DNA of 37,730 nt from Candidatus Hebobacteria bacterium (GCA_029821495.1 JALGTG010000016.1:1-37730); one strand, 5' to 3'. Positions 7,950 to 17,241 are shown, counted from the first letter of the stretch. Program-made: numbers and translations. The notes: generated from the sequence alone by a model not told the origin.

Positions 7950-9293
7950 TCAGCCCTCGGGCGACCAGGCCGTCCGCAAGAAGCTGGGAATGCCCGACGA
8001 CTCCCGCGGCCCCACGACGACCGTCCACTCCAGCCCAAGCTCCTCTTCCAGCTTGCCGCTCAACACCGCAACATGGCCGGGGAGTATCAGCTTCCGGTGC
8101 TTCACCTTGCTCCCCACGCCACACGCCTTCACCCTCTCGGCAATTGTCTCCGCAGTGAACTTCTCCGCAGCCCACGCCGTCAGCACCGACGTTCCCTCCG
8201 TGTCCACCACCACCGCCCACGCGGGTACCCGGCTCGCCTCCACGTCCCCCTCAACCGTGAAATACGTCAGCGAGAAGTTCGTCGTCACCAGCACCGGGGA
8301 GTTCTCGTCCGGGCTGCCGATCTCGTACAGCCCCTCCTCAATCTGCAGCGGCTTCTGTGGGTCCGTGTATATGTTCTGCCTCACTGTGAACAGCGCAAGC
8401 AACTGCCACGGATCGGCCTTCTCCAGCACCACGATCCCCGCGTACTTCGCTATGTAACTCGCCGCCTCTTGCACTTCTCCCTGCGCATCGTTGCCCCGGG
8501 GGAACGCTATCGTTGGAAAACCGAACGGTCGAAACCGCTTCCTCAGCGCAGCCCTTCGGATCGCAGTCTCGTTCGCCAGCACCTCCGCCGGCGTCCGCGC
8601 CCCCGAGTCCAGCACCAGGTCCGTCGCCCCTGCCCCCTGCGCCTTCTCCGAAAGCTCGGCCAGCGAAGACAGATCGCTCCCCCGCACCGCCAGCGCACAG
8701 CCGTGCTCCTTCGCAAGAGCGGCCATCGCCTCGATGTTCTCCGCCGTCCCAGCATAGATCAGCGGCTTCTTCTCCGCACACGCCTCCAGGGCTTTCCCCA
8801 TCACCTCCGGGTCCTCGTTCATGAGGATGAAGGGCACCGCAGACTTCTCAGCCACCACCTTCGCAGCCCCAACAAACGCCTCCCCCTCCCCCCGCAGCGC
8901 AACCGCGTCCAGCCGCAGCGTCTGCCCCACGCGCTCCAGCGCGACCTCCCCCACCTCCTCAACGCGCTTCGCCAATTCCTCCGCCGGCAGCCCCGCATCA
9001 ACCAGCACCGCTATTCCCGTGGGGTGGTAGAATGTCTCCTCGTGCCGGAACAGCACTGTCTCGTTCCCAATCTCGAGCTTCCGCTCCCCGGCCCCAACGG
9101 TGATCAGCTTGATCGGCGGCGCCGACGCCCCATCCAATGCCGCCTTCGCATCATCCGAAACATGGGGACACTGATCCAGCGACGCCTGCTTCTGCGCCAA
9201 CTTCATCGCGAACGCGAGGCACGTAGGAACCCCGCAGTCGCCGCAGTTTGTCTTCGGCAGTTGCTTGAAAATGTCCAAGCCCGTCAGGCCCAC
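7950..9293 (-). CDS. acsC: Corrinoid/iron-sulfur protein large subunit
   Basis: 447 residues. AcsC is the gamma subunit of the corrinoid protein: it holds a low-potential [4Fe-4S] cluster and the corrinoid cofactor and passes the methyl group to AcsB. The N-terminal cluster domain has four cysteines in TNCGDCGVPTCLAFAM plus the later QCPHV. A TIM barrel follows, and the C-terminal corrinoid-binding domain contains TNFSLTYFTVEGDVE and LILPGHVAVLSGKLEEELG. The start is GTG with GGAGGT 7 nt upstream. About 40 nt separate it from acsB and from acsV, consistent with one operon. Confidence 0.95.
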   Translation of the reverse strand: MGLTGLDIFKQLPKTNCGDCGVPTCLAFAMKLAQKQASLDQCPHVSDDAKAALDGASAPPIKLITVGAGERKLEIGNETVLFRHEETFYHPTGIAVLVDAGLPAEELAKRVEEVGEVALERVGQTLRLDAVALRGEGEAFVGAAKVVAEKSAVPFILMNEDPEVMGKALEACAEKKPLIYAGTAENIEAMAALAKEHGCALAVRGSDLSSLAELSEKAQGAGATDLVLDSGARTPAEVLANETAIRRAALRKRFRPFGFPTIAFPRGNDAQGEVQEAASYIAKYAGIVVLEKADPWQLLALFTVRQNIYTDPQKPLQIEEGLYEIGSPDENSPVLVTTNFSLTYFTVEGDVEASRVPAWAVVVDTEGTSVLTAWAAEKFTAETIAERVKACGVGSKVKHRKLILPGHVAVLSGKLEEELGLEWTVVVGPRESSGIPSFLRTAWSPEG

Positions 9294-9332
9294 AGTTCTA
9301 CCTCCATTGACAGTGTTCCAGAAGCGGCCAGG

Positions 9333-11564
9333 CTACATCAGCGAGTCCATCTTCAGGGCCGGATGGTCCCGCTCTTCCAGCCACGGCATCAGCTCCTCTA
9401 TCGTCGTCGCCACCGTCTCGTCGGCGATCTTGTCGTACAGACCCTCGAGCCCCATCTCCTCCGCACGCGCCTTGATCCGATCCGCCAGCGCCTCCTTCAA
9501 CTCCTTCGGCATCCACAGCACCCGCGGCAGCCCTCCCTCCGCCGAGATGAACTTCCGGCTCACCACGTACAGCCTCCCGATCCCCAGGAATCCCGGCGTC
9601 TGCATCCCCCCGCCCACAGTCCCGGCCAGCGTCGTGAACGCCATCCCGCACGGCGTCATCCCCGGATACTCCCGGTTCACTATCATCACCCCCGGCACTG
9701 TGCCCTCGGGGGATGGCAGAATCGCCATGATGCACTCGAAGCACCCGCACGACGTCATCGGGTCCTCCATCAAAGAGTACGCGTTGAACCTCTCCACCGT
9801 CTTGTTCGATGTCTGATACACGAACTCGTTGACCCCCTCCCACTGCCCCTTCACCTCGTCTATCACCTTCCCCTTAACCACCGGCTGGTTAGCCCCCGCC
9901 GGATTGATCTCGTACGCCGCCCTTCCATCCAGCCAGTTGTACGCCCCGCACAGCCCCAGCCGCTCCGGGCTGATCACGCACACATGGTTCGGCGCATACG
10001 ACTGACACAGCGTGCACGAGTAGAAAATGTCCACACTCTCGTCCGTCATCCCCGCCACCCGTTCATCCCGCGCATCCCACACCGGCCGCGCCTCCTCCAG
10101 CACCTTCTGCATCGCGGCCTCATCCGTGAAGATCGTCACCTGCACCTTGTCCACGAGAGCCGGAAACTTCTGCATGTACTCCGCCCTCAGCAGCTCCCCC
10201 AAATGCCGCAGCCGCAGGCCGGACTTGAAGGCGTCCTTCGATATCCGCACCCAGGCCAGATTCCGCTGGCCCATATGGAACAGCCCCATCGCGTGGTTCA
10301 GTAGCTCGTGCACCTGCCGCTCCAGAATCGGCTCGAAGTCCTCCTGCATCTTCCGGCCGGCAACCTCTACGTAGATCCCCAGCGGCATCGCTCCGCCCAA
10401 CTCTGCACTGTCGCAGTCCGGACCCACCAACTCGATCTTCCCGTCCTCCACCTCATCCATAGGCCGCATCCGCAGGTACTCGAACGCGGTCGTGTACTTG
10501 CCCCCAAACTGCACCTGCATATCATCCCGCCGCACCGTCTCCCCCTCGAATGCCGCCGCCACCGGCACCGGGATGTCGATCTTCGACACCGTCACCTTCA
10601 CCCCGCGCACCTCCACACACGTCTCCACTATCCGCTGCCGGTCCAGCTCCCTCACCAGCGCTTCGTACGTCGTCACCCCGCTCGGCCTGATCTCTGGAAT
10701 CTCCGTGTCGCAGATCACCGGAAACCCCATGCTGATCGCCCCCGCCCCGCTCGCATACTTCAGATCGTCGATATCCCCCAGCCCCAGCCCAAACGCGAAG
10801 ATCCTCGCCCGCGTGTAGTCCAGGCACTCCTTCCACTGCCCCTTCTTGTGGCCCCCGAACGTCAGCGCCCCTCGGATCGCCCAGTTCAGCGCGTATATGA
10901 TCGACTCCGTGTCCGGCCCCAGCGGCACGATGTAACGCCCCCACCACGCCTTCCTCAGGTCTCCATCCTCCGTCTCGGACGCGTCCTTCGGCAGCACCGC
11001 GGCCTCTATGAGCTGGTCTCTCATCGTCTGCCCTTCGTGGTTGCCGATCAGGAAGGTCAGGATGTTCCGCTTCTGCAGCTCCCGAATCACATGCACCGCA
11101 GTCTCCGTGTCCGGCGCCGCACCCACCACGGCCGCAAACCCCGGCAGCCGTCCGTCCACGAGCTGGATTCCCAGCGTCCGCAGAATGGTGTCCGAGATAA
11201 ACCCCTGCCAGCCTTCCAGCGGCTCCTCCCCCTCCAGATAGGCGATCGCCTTTATCAGCTCCTCCGCCAGTAGCGTGGCCATCCCCGCATCCAGCGTCGC
11301 CGGCAGATAAGGCAGCCAGAGCCTCTCCGATGGCTCCTCAGACAGCAGCCCCTTCGCCGCCTCCAGCTCCGCTCGCGCCTCTCCCAGGGTCTTCACCTCC
11401 AGACCCAGCAGCGCATAGGCCATCGGCATGAAGAACGCAGTCTCCGGAAACTCCAGAGCCTGTCCCTCTCCATGCTTCTCGATGGCGGCCTTCAGCTTCT
11501 CCTCGGCCTCGGCCACGATTCCATGCGACCCGCGAACTGCTGCAGCAGCAACCGCTTTAGACAT
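9333..11564 (-). CDS. acsB: Acetyl-CoA synthase subunit of CODH/ACS
   Basis: 743 residues, near the roughly 730 of bacterial AcsB and longer than archaeal CdhC because the N-terminal CODH-docking domain is present. The enzyme condenses CO, a corrinoid-bound methyl group and CoA to acetyl-CoA at the nickel A-cluster. The A-cluster ligands are visible: SCTLCQSYAPNHVC then GLCGAY gives C-x2-C-x8-C-x9-C for the [4Fe-4S] part, and MTSCGCFECIM near residue 605 supplies the Cys-Gly-Cys that binds the distal nickel. The ATG at 11564 has a GGGAG site. It lies between metF and acsC. Confidence 0.97.
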   Translation of the reverse strand: MSKAVAAAAVRGSHGIVAEAEEKLKAAIEKHGEGQALEFPETAFFMPMAYALLGLEVKTLGEARAELEAAKGLLSEEPSERLWLPYLPATLDAGMATLLAEELIKAIAYLEGEEPLEGWQGFISDTILRTLGIQLVDGRLPGFAAVVGAAPDTETAVHVIRELQKRNILTFLIGNHEGQTMRDQLIEAAVLPKDASETEDGDLRKAWWGRYIVPLGPDTESIIYALNWAIRGALTFGGHKKGQWKECLDYTRARIFAFGLGLGDIDDLKYASGAGAISMGFPVICDTEIPEIRPSGVTTYEALVRELDRQRIVETCVEVRGVKVTVSKIDIPVPVAAAFEGETVRRDDMQVQFGGKYTTAFEYLRMRPMDEVEDGKIELVGPDCDSAELGGAMPLGIYVEVAGRKMQEDFEPILERQVHELLNHAMGLFHMGQRNLAWVRISKDAFKSGLRLRHLGELLRAEYMQKFPALVDKVQVTIFTDEAAMQKVLEEARPVWDARDERVAGMTDESVDIFYSCTLCQSYAPNHVCVISPERLGLCGAYNWLDGRAAYEINPAGANQPVVKGKVIDEVKGQWEGVNEFVYQTSNKTVERFNAYSLMEDPMTSCGCFECIMAILPSPEGTVPGVMIVNREYPGMTPCGMAFTTLAGTVGGGMQTPGFLGIGRLYVVSRKFISAEGGLPRVLWMPKELKEALADRIKARAEEMGLEGLYDKIADETVATTIEELMPWLEERDHPALKMDSLM

Positions 11565-11626
11565 GCCAGTCTACTCCCTATCTGTAGGACGGAGTCCATT
11601 CACCCCGCCGAACTCGCTTCTCCCCT

Positions 11627-12538
11627 TCACAGCCCCGCCGCCTCCAACACCGCCGGCACGTGATGCCCCCATCCCAACGGCATTATATGAACCCCCTGAC
11701 ACCGCGGCTTCAATCCCCGAATCAGCCGCCCCGCAATGTCAATGCTTGTCTTGGCCTTGAAATCCGCCTTCTTCCCCTCCCCCTTCGCGGCCTTGTCCTT
11801 CTGCCCCGCCTCTGCCATCTCTTTGATAAGTCCATCCGGCACATTCACCCCTGCCACATTGGCATTCATGTACCGCGCCATCCCGGCCGACTTCAGCAGC
11901 ACGATCCCCGGGAAGATCGGCACCTCGACATCTGACACCCGCTCCATGAACCCCGCGAACGTCTCGACGTCGTACACCGCCTGCGTCTGGATGAACCGCG
12001 CCCCCGCACGCACCTTGTTGTGCAGCTTGTAGACCTGCGGCTCTACCGGGTCCGCCCCCGGCGTTACGATGGCCCCCAGAAACAGATCCGCCGGCGCACC
12101 CTCCAGCTCGCCTCCGGCCAGATCCTGCCCCTCCACCAGCCCCTGCGCCGCCTGCAGCAGCGACACCGAGTCCAGGTCGAAAACGGGCCTCGCCTCCACA
12201 TGGTCGCCCAGCACCACATGATCCCCCGTCAGACACAGCACGTTCCGTATCCCCAGCACGTACGCGCTCAGCAGCTCGCTCTGGAGCGCCAGCCGGTTCC
12301 GGTCCCGGCACACCATCTGCAGAATCGGCTCCAGCCCCATCTCTTTCAGCAGCGCACACGTCGCCAGCGAGCTGACACGCATGCAGGCCGCCTGCAAATC
12401 GGTAACGTTGATCCCGTCCACCCGGCCGCGCAGCAGCTCTGCCTCATCCTTCACGTGCTCCATGCTAACGCCCTTTGGCGGCGCTACCTCACACGTGACT
12501 ACGAACTTCCCTGACTCAACCGCTTCCCTAAAGCTCAT
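11627..12538 (-). CDS. metF: Methylenetetrahydrofolate reductase, MetF type
   Basis: 303 residues forming one TIM barrel of the MetF family, which reduces 5,10-methylene-THF to 5-methyl-THF with FAD. Segments seen are FVVTCEVAPPKGVSMEHV (near residue 12), GINVTDLQAACMR, PILQMVCRDRNRLALQSE, NVLCLTGDHV, GARFIQTQAVYDVETF and IFPGIVLLKSAGMARYM. The glutamate of the CEVAPPKG strand matches the catalytic acid position of the family. It stands 43 nt downstream of metV; together these form the MetVF-type reductase of acetogens. No Hdr or RnfC2-like electron carrier is adjacent, so the electron donor is not settled by this window. Confidence 0.93.
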   Translation of the reverse strand: MSFREAVESGKFVVTCEVAPPKGVSMEHVKDEAELLRGRVDGINVTDLQAACMRVSSLATCALLKEMGLEPILQMVCRDRNRLALQSELLSAYVLGIRNVLCLTGDHVVLGDHVEARPVFDLDSVSLLQAAQGLVEGQDLAGGELEGAPADLFLGAIVTPGADPVEPQVYKLHNKVRAGARFIQTQAVYDVETFAGFMERVSDVEVPIFPGIVLLKSAGMARYMNANVAGVNVPDGLIKEMAEAGQKDKAAKGEGKKADFKAKTSIDIAGRLIRGLKPRCQGVHIMPLGWGHHVPAVLEAAGL

Positions 12539-12581
12539 CCGACCACAATCTCCTGTCGCCCAGCCGCCACCGACTCCCTCA

Positions 12582-13286
12582 TCACCGCGGCTCCTCGGCC
12601 TCCTCCATAACCTCCGGCGCCACTAGCTCCAGTGCCCACAAGCTCGTCCGCCGTCGCTCCCCGCCCGGCAGCATGTTCCGGAAGTTGCGCAGCGGCGGCA
12701 TATCCTTCAGCCGCTCCGCTCGCCCCAGCTTCGCCAGGCGCTCGTATATCCGCATCCACCCGCATTCCACCGTCGGGTCCACCTCACACATCCCATCGCT
12801 CGGGCCTCCGCAGCTCCCGTACAGCAGCGACTTCGAGCATGCTGTGTACGGACAGATCCCGCCCGTGTAGTCCAGCATGCAATTCCCACACTCCGCACAC
12901 CGCGGCTCCGACCGCCACAGACCCGAGAAACCCCCCGCGTAGACCGAGTTCGTCGCCGGGTGTACCGGCTTCTCCACCGCCGCCGCAACCGTCTGTATCC
13001 CAACCCCGCAGGCCGCCACCACAATCCCCTCCGCCGCCTTTACCGCCTCCATCTGCTGCATCAGCATCAGCGCCACCAAGCCCTGATTGCACGTCATATC
13101 CACCCGCGCCATCCCCGTCACAACCTTCCCGCCCTTCTCCAACTCCGCCACCATCGCCGCCGTGTGTTCCTCATCCGATACCTCGCACCCGGCCGAGCAC
13201 CCGTCGCAGGCCACCACGAACACTCGCTCCTCGCTGCCCAGAAACCCCAGTATCTCATCAATCGGCTTCAGCTCCGATGCGATCAT
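12582..13286 (-). CDS. metV: MetV, zinc/Fe-S partner of MetF
   Basis: 234 residues, rich in cysteine, of the methylenetetrahydrofolate reductase C-terminal (MetV) family, a small subunit that passes electrons to MetF. The first half has VVACDGCSAGCEV, an MTCNQGL loop and IVVAACGVGIQTV. The second half holds a dense cluster, RCAECGNCMLDYTGGICPY followed by TACSKSLLYGSCGG, then CEVDPTVECGWMRIYERL. The cysteine spacing is that of a ligand set for zinc and/or [4Fe-4S]. Its ATG overlaps the stop of the hydrogenase protease gene (ATGA), tying the hydrogenase and methyl-branch genes into one coupled transcript. Confidence 0.92.
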   Translation of the reverse strand: MIASELKPIDEILGFLGSEERVFVVACDGCSAGCEVSDEEHTAAMVAELEKGGKVVTGMARVDMTCNQGLVALMLMQQMEAVKAAEGIVVAACGVGIQTVAAAVEKPVHPATNSVYAGGFSGLWRSEPRCAECGNCMLDYTGGICPYTACSKSLLYGSCGGPSDGMCEVDPTVECGWMRIYERLAKLGRAERLKDMPPLRNFRNMLPGGERRRTSLWALELVAPEVMEEAEEPR

Positions 13287-13759
13287 ATCGGCCTCTCCTC
13301 ACTGGCCGCCAGCTCCAGCTCCTCCCGCAGTCGCGCCGCAAGCAGCGGCAGCGACTCCACCACCGGCGCCGACAGCTCCGTCCCCCAGCCCGCACTCTCC
13401 GGCTCCACCCCATAGATCACCACTTCCCCCACCCTCAGCCCGGCCTGCTGCAGCAGGCCCAGCGCATCCAGCACCCCGTGCTCGTGCACGGAAAGCGCCG
13501 GCGCCGTCCGGTCCGCCACCTCCCGCAGCGACAACCGGGAAATCGCCCCCGGCTCCTTCCCCCCCCGCACCGCGTCTATCACGATCAGCTTCCCGATCTC
13601 TCGCCACTGCGACAGCGCCTCGAACACCGCCGTCCCCCCGTCCACCAGCTCCGCGTGCTCGCCGAAGTTCGCGCCCGACAGCGCCCGCACCACATGCACC
13701 CCCACTCCCTCGTCCTGCCGAAGCAGGTTGCCCACCCCCAGCACCACAACGGAGCTCAT
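13283..13759 (-). CDS. [NiFe]-hydrogenase maturation endopeptidase
   Basis: 158 residues from the ATG at 13759; another ATG at 13771 adds four residues. This HyaD/HybD/HycI-type protease removes the C-terminal peptide of the hydrogenase large subunit after nickel insertion. The N-terminal VVVLGVGNLLRQDEGVGVHV motif carries the family's nickel-sensing acid (Glu in RQDEGVG). LIVIDAVRGG supplies the second acid and SVHEHGVLDAL the histidine. The start overlaps the large subunit stop (ATGA), which suggests coupled production of protease and substrate. A longer frame reading upstream was rejected because it only shadows the large subunit gene. Confidence 0.9.
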   Translation of the reverse strand: MSSVVVLGVGNLLRQDEGVGVHVVRALSGANFGEHAELVDGGTAVFEALSQWREIGKLIVIDAVRGGKEPGAISRLSLREVADRTAPALSVHEHGVLDALGLLQQAGLRVGEVVIYGVEPESAGWGTELSAPVVESLPLLAARLREELELAASEERPI

Positions 13760-15327
13760 AGCGCTCGACATGTCGTCAGCTCCCTGCCCCTCGGCGTCAG
13801 CATGTGAACCGAGCACGCCAGACACGGATCGAACGAGCGCACGATCCGAACCACCTCGAACGGATTCTCCGCATCCCAAATCCGCGTCCCGATCAGCGCT
13901 TGCTCGATCGGCCCCGGCTTCCCCTCATCATCGTGGGGCGACGCATTCCACGTCGTCGGCACCACCAACTGGTATCGCGTCAGCCTGTGGTTCTCCACCT
14001 CCGCCCAGTGCCCGAGTGCCCCCCGCGGCGCCTCTGTCAGCCCCATCCCACTCCCCGCCTCCGGCGGCTCACGCCACTCGCACACCGGCTCCCCGGGCAT
14101 CAGCTCCAGCGCCCACCCGGCCATCGCATTCACCACCCGCCGCGCCTCCAGCGCTCGCGCCGCATGTCGCCCCAGCACCGAGAACAGCGCCTCCGGCCCC
14201 GCCCCAAACCGCGACAGAACTCCATCCACCTCGCCCCTCGCCTCCTCATCTCCGCTCGCGTACGACACCAACGCCCGCGCCAGCGGGCCCACCTCATACG
14301 GCTCCCCGTCGTACCGCGGCGCCTTGATCCAAGAGTACCCCGTCTCCTTCTCCGGCGCGGGCACCGTCTCTCCCTCCGAGGGATGCCGTCCCGAAGTGCT
14401 ATCCTCGAACCACGAATGCTTCACATACTCCGCTATCTTGCTCGCCTCCACCGGCTCCAGCTTCAGATCGGCTCCCACCCGACCCGCGGCGAACAGCCGC
14501 TCCCGATTCAGCAGGTCCCTCTCCCCCGTCTCCAGCTCCAGCCCCCCATAAGACAGCCATCTCTTCACCCCACCCCCGATCTCGAAGTAATCCCCATACG
14601 CCTCCGCCACCGCCAACACATCGGGAACATAGATGTCCTCGACAAACCTGCGCACCGCCCCCAGCTTCGACAGGAACGCAGCCACCTTGTCCGCCGTCGG
14701 CGTCTCCGTGCACCCGCCGACTACGATCCCCACCTGGTGCGGCATCTTCCCACCGAACACCGACACCATCTCATGCGCCACACGCCGCGCCTCCAGCGCC
14801 TGCACGTAGTGCGAGGCCGCCTCCTGGTTCCCCGCCTTTGAGAGGCGGTAATCCCCCTCGTACCGCGGCATGAACGGCGCCAGCTCTCCCCGCTTGATGA
14901 AATCTCGCAGCCCCACCAGCTTCTCGTCCGCCCCCGCGTAGTCCGCCGCCGCCGCCACATCTACATAATCCAGCGCCGCCAGGTGGTAGAAGTGCAGGAT
15001 GTGCGACTGCAGGAAGTTCGCGCCCAATATCAGGTTGCGCAGCACTCGCCCATTGGCCGGTATCTGCCCGTCAATCCCAAAGCACGCGTCCAGACACAGC
15101 GCCGAGGCCATCGCATGGGCTACCGGGCACACTCCGCACACTCGCTGCGACAGCAGCGCCGCATCTCGCGGATCCCGGCCTCGCAGCATCAGCTCGAATC
15201 CCCGGAAGAGCTGCGCCGAGCACCGCGCCTCCTTCACCTCACCCCCATCCGCCACCACCTCCACCTTCAGGTGCCCCTCAATTCGCGTTATCGGATCGAT
15301 CGAAATCGTCTGCCGTCCAGAAGACAT
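13756..15327 (-). CDS. [NiFe]-hydrogenase large subunit
   Basis: 523 residues, an uptake-type (group 1-like) catalytic subunit. The nickel ligands are in the N-terminal RVCGVCPVAHA (Cys64, Cys67) and the C-terminal DPCLACSVH (Cys502, Cys505). All four are ordinary cysteines, so it is not a NiFeSe enzyme. After His508 a 15-residue tail remains (MLTPRGRELTTCRAL), the peptide the neighbouring protease would remove. RIEGHLKVEV near residue 15 is also conserved. The gene starts 3 nt after the small subunit stop and overlaps the protease gene. Together with a small subunit lacking a Tat signal, the enzyme should be cytoplasmic and could feed H2-derived electrons into the surrounding C1 pathway. Confidence 0.95.
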   Translation of the reverse strand: MSSGRQTISIDPITRIEGHLKVEVVADGGEVKEARCSAQLFRGFELMLRGRDPRDAALLSQRVCGVCPVAHAMASALCLDACFGIDGQIPANGRVLRNLILGANFLQSHILHFYHLAALDYVDVAAAADYAGADEKLVGLRDFIKRGELAPFMPRYEGDYRLSKAGNQEAASHYVQALEARRVAHEMVSVFGGKMPHQVGIVVGGCTETPTADKVAAFLSKLGAVRRFVEDIYVPDVLAVAEAYGDYFEIGGGVKRWLSYGGLELETGERDLLNRERLFAAGRVGADLKLEPVEASKIAEYVKHSWFEDSTSGRHPSEGETVPAPEKETGYSWIKAPRYDGEPYEVGPLARALVSYASGDEEARGEVDGVLSRFGAGPEALFSVLGRHAARALEARRVVNAMAGWALELMPGEPVCEWREPPEAGSGMGLTEAPRGALGHWAEVENHRLTRYQLVVPTTWNASPHDDEGKPGPIEQALIGTRIWDAENPFEVVRIVRSFDPCLACSVHMLTPRGRELTTCRAL

Positions 15328-15330
15328 TGC

Positions 15331-16266
15331 CTACTCTTCCTCCGCTGCCTGCGGTCGCCGCACCGCCACCAGTTCCCCCGTCCCCTCCTCCCGCACGATC
15401 CGCGGGAGTTCCCCCAGCCCGATCTTCGCATAGATCGGACACGATACATCGGGGAAGAACGGCTCCACACAGCCATGGCACGGCGATCCGGCCTTCACAC
15501 ACCAACTTACCCCGCCGTTGAACTCCCGCTCCGGGCAATCCGCGTGCGTCCACGGCCCCTTGCACCCCAGTTCGTACAGACATCCCGGCTCCCCAGGCGC
15601 CTTTGCGAACTTGTGCGCCTCAAAATCACCCCGCCTCTGACACAAGTCGTGCACCAGCCGGCCGTAGAACCGCTTCGGCCGCCCCGCCGTATCCAACGCC
15701 TCCGCCCCGGGCAACCCGAACAGCAGCGCCTGCGCCACCGTCCCCGTGAACCAGTCCGGGTGCGGCGGACACCCGGGCACATTTATCACCGGCCTCTCGA
15801 TCCCAGCCTCCGACAGAGCCTCAGAAACCCCCACAGAGCCGCTCGGATTCGGCTCCGCCGCGTGCATCCCACCATATGACGCGCACGTCCCCAGCGCCAC
15901 GATCGCAGATGCCCCCTCCGCCAACTCCAGCGCCCGCGCGTGCATCGTAGTCGCCTGCCCCCCCTTCTTCGCGGCGCGCCCGTACAATCCACCCGCGGCC
16001 GTCGGCAGCGCGCCGTCAACCACCAGCAGATACCCCTCCTTGGACTCCTCCGTCGCTGCCAGAATCTCCAGCGCCACCTCCCCCGCCCCTGCCATCACCG
16101 TCGGCTGGAACCGCAGGCTCACATGATGCCCGGGCGCAAGCTGATCCACCACCAGATCGCGGATGTTGGGTGCCACTCCGTTCAAGACCGACACCACACA
16201 CCCCGAGCACGCCGAGGCCTGAAACCAGACCGCCGGATGCTCCGCTACTCCTTCAGAACTCCCCAT
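15331..16266 (-). CDS. [NiFe]-hydrogenase small subunit, no Tat signal
   Basis: 311 residues from the ATG at 16266, chosen because AGGAGA stands 7 nt upstream; two ATGs further up (16281, 16284) are alternatives. It carries three iron-sulfur clusters. Proximal ligands are Cys20, Cys23 (SACSGC), Cys128 (GTCASYGG) and Cys166 (PGCPPHP). Distal ligands are His206, Cys209, Cys229 and Cys235. Medial ligands are Cys244, Cys263 and Cys266. A further cysteine, Cys256, occupies the place of the proline that gives classical group 1 enzymes a [3Fe-4S] medial cluster. There is no twin-arginine leader and no C-terminal membrane anchor, so the heterodimer is soluble and cytoplasmic. The electron acceptor is not encoded next to it. 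Confidence 0.93.
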   Translation of the reverse strand: MGSSEGVAEHPAVWFQASACSGCVVSVLNGVAPNIRDLVVDQLAPGHHVSLRFQPTVMAGAGEVALEILAATEESKEGYLLVVDGALPTAAGGLYGRAAKKGGQATTMHARALELAEGASAIVALGTCASYGGMHAAEPNPSGSVGVSEALSEAGIERPVINVPGCPPHPDWFTGTVAQALLFGLPGAEALDTAGRPKRFYGRLVHDLCQRRGDFEAHKFAKAPGEPGCLYELGCKGPWTHADCPEREFNGGVSWCVKAGSPCHGCVEPFFPDVSCPIYAKIGLGELPRIVREEGTGELVAVRRPQAAEEE

Positions 16267-16293
16267 CACATCTCTCCTCATCATCCCGTAGCA

Positions 16294-16309
16294 GGGACAC
16301 TCCTGTCCC
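16294..16309. repeat. Short hairpin between folD and the hydrogenase small subunit gene
   Basis: GGGACA (16294-16299) and TGTCCC (16304-16309) enclose a 4-nt loop, preceded by GTAGCA. The GTAG lead-in resembles that of the hyp-locus repeats. It lies 28 nt upstream of the chosen small subunit start and has no T-tract, so it is not an intrinsic terminator. Confidence 0.45.
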
Positions 16310-16317
16310 GACCCTCC

Positions 16318-17241
16318 TTATCCCTCCACCTGCCACTTCGCCGCTGCCAGCGTGTTCCGCAGCAGTATCGCCGTCGTCACCACCCCCACTCCGCCCGGCA
16401 CCGGCGTGATGGCCGCCACCTTCTCCTTCGCGCCCTCGAAATCCACATCCCCGTACGTCTTCGTCTTCCCCGTCTCCTCGTCTTTCACCCGGATCGTTGC
16501 CACGTCAATCACGATCGCGCCCGGCTTCAGCATATCTCCCGAGATCAGCCCTGGCTTCACCCCCACCGCCGTCACCAGGATATCCGCCCGCCGCGTATGG
16601 GCCGCCAGGTCGCCCCGCTCGCTCGTCCCGATATGGCACACCGTCACCGTCGCCCCCGCCAGCCTGTCCGTCTTCCCCTCCGCATCGGCCGTGATGTACT
16701 TGTCCACCAGCAGCAGTGCCGCCGGCTTCCCCACAATCTCGCTGCTCCCAACCACCACCACTTCCTTCCCGTACGCGTCAACACCCGACGCCCGCACCAG
16801 CTCGATCACGCTCATCGCCGTGCATGGTGCCAGCCGCGGCTGCCCCAGAACGACCCGGCCCAGGTTGGCCGGACTCACCCCGTCCACATCCTTCCGCGGA
16901 TCAATCAGCGCCTGCGCCGCCGCCCCGTCCAGCCCCTTCGGCACCGGCATCAGCAGCAGCAGGCCGTGAACGCTCTCGTCCGCGTTACATCGCGCGATCG
17001 CCGCCTCCAGATCGGCCTGCGAGGTGTCCCCCGCAAGCTGATCGAGTTCATACCCGATCCCAACTGCCGCGCACGCCTTCTCCTGCGCGCCGGCGTAGAA
17101 CTTCGCCCCCGGATTGTCCCCAGCCAGTATCGCCACCAGCTTCGGGCTGACACCCTTCGCCTTCAGCCCCTCCACCTCGGCCTTCACGCCCGCGCGGATC
17201 TCCTCCGCAATCGGCTTCCCCTCCAGCAGCTTTGCACTCAC
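16318..17241 (-). CDS. folD: Methylene-THF dehydrogenase (FolD) with altered cyclohydrolase site
   Basis: 307 residues of the FolD family, which oxidises or forms 5,10-methylene-THF with NAD(P). The substrate segment reads AGDNPGAKFYAGAQEKAC; aligned on E. coli FolD (GDNPASQIYVASKRKAC) the catalytic lysine four residues after the tyrosine is Gln. The glutamine of the usual VQLPLP strand is Leu (LLLLMPVP). The aspartate of KDVDG and the nucleotide loop GSSEIVGKPAA are kept. The lysine is known to be needed for the cyclohydrolase step, so this protein is probably only a dehydrogenase; the upstream fchA would do the other step. The GTG start overlaps the fchA stop (GTGA). Confidence 0.93.
   Translation of the reverse strand: MSAKLLEGKPIAEEIRAGVKAEVEGLKAKGVSPKLVAILAGDNPGAKFYAGAQEKACAAVGIGYELDQLAGDTSQADLEAAIARCNADESVHGLLLLMPVPKGLDGAAAQALIDPRKDVDGVSPANLGRVVLGQPRLAPCTAMSVIELVRASGVDAYGKEVVVVGSSEIVGKPAALLLVDKYITADAEGKTDRLAGATVTVCHIGTSERGDLAAHTRRADILVTAVGVKPGLISGDMLKPGAIVIDVATIRVKDEETGKTKTYGDVDFEGAKEKVAAITPVPGGVGVVTTAILLRNTLAAAKWQVEG

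Noticed and set aside
7907-8038. 44-residue N-terminal extension of AcsV
   Set aside because: It overlaps acsC coding sequence, has an Arg/Gly-rich shadow composition, and the ferredoxin domain begins naturally at MSSHIVV.
13756-15327. Selenocysteine (NiFeSe) hydrogenase
   Set aside because: All four metal-ligand codons are cysteine codons and no internal TGA occurs.
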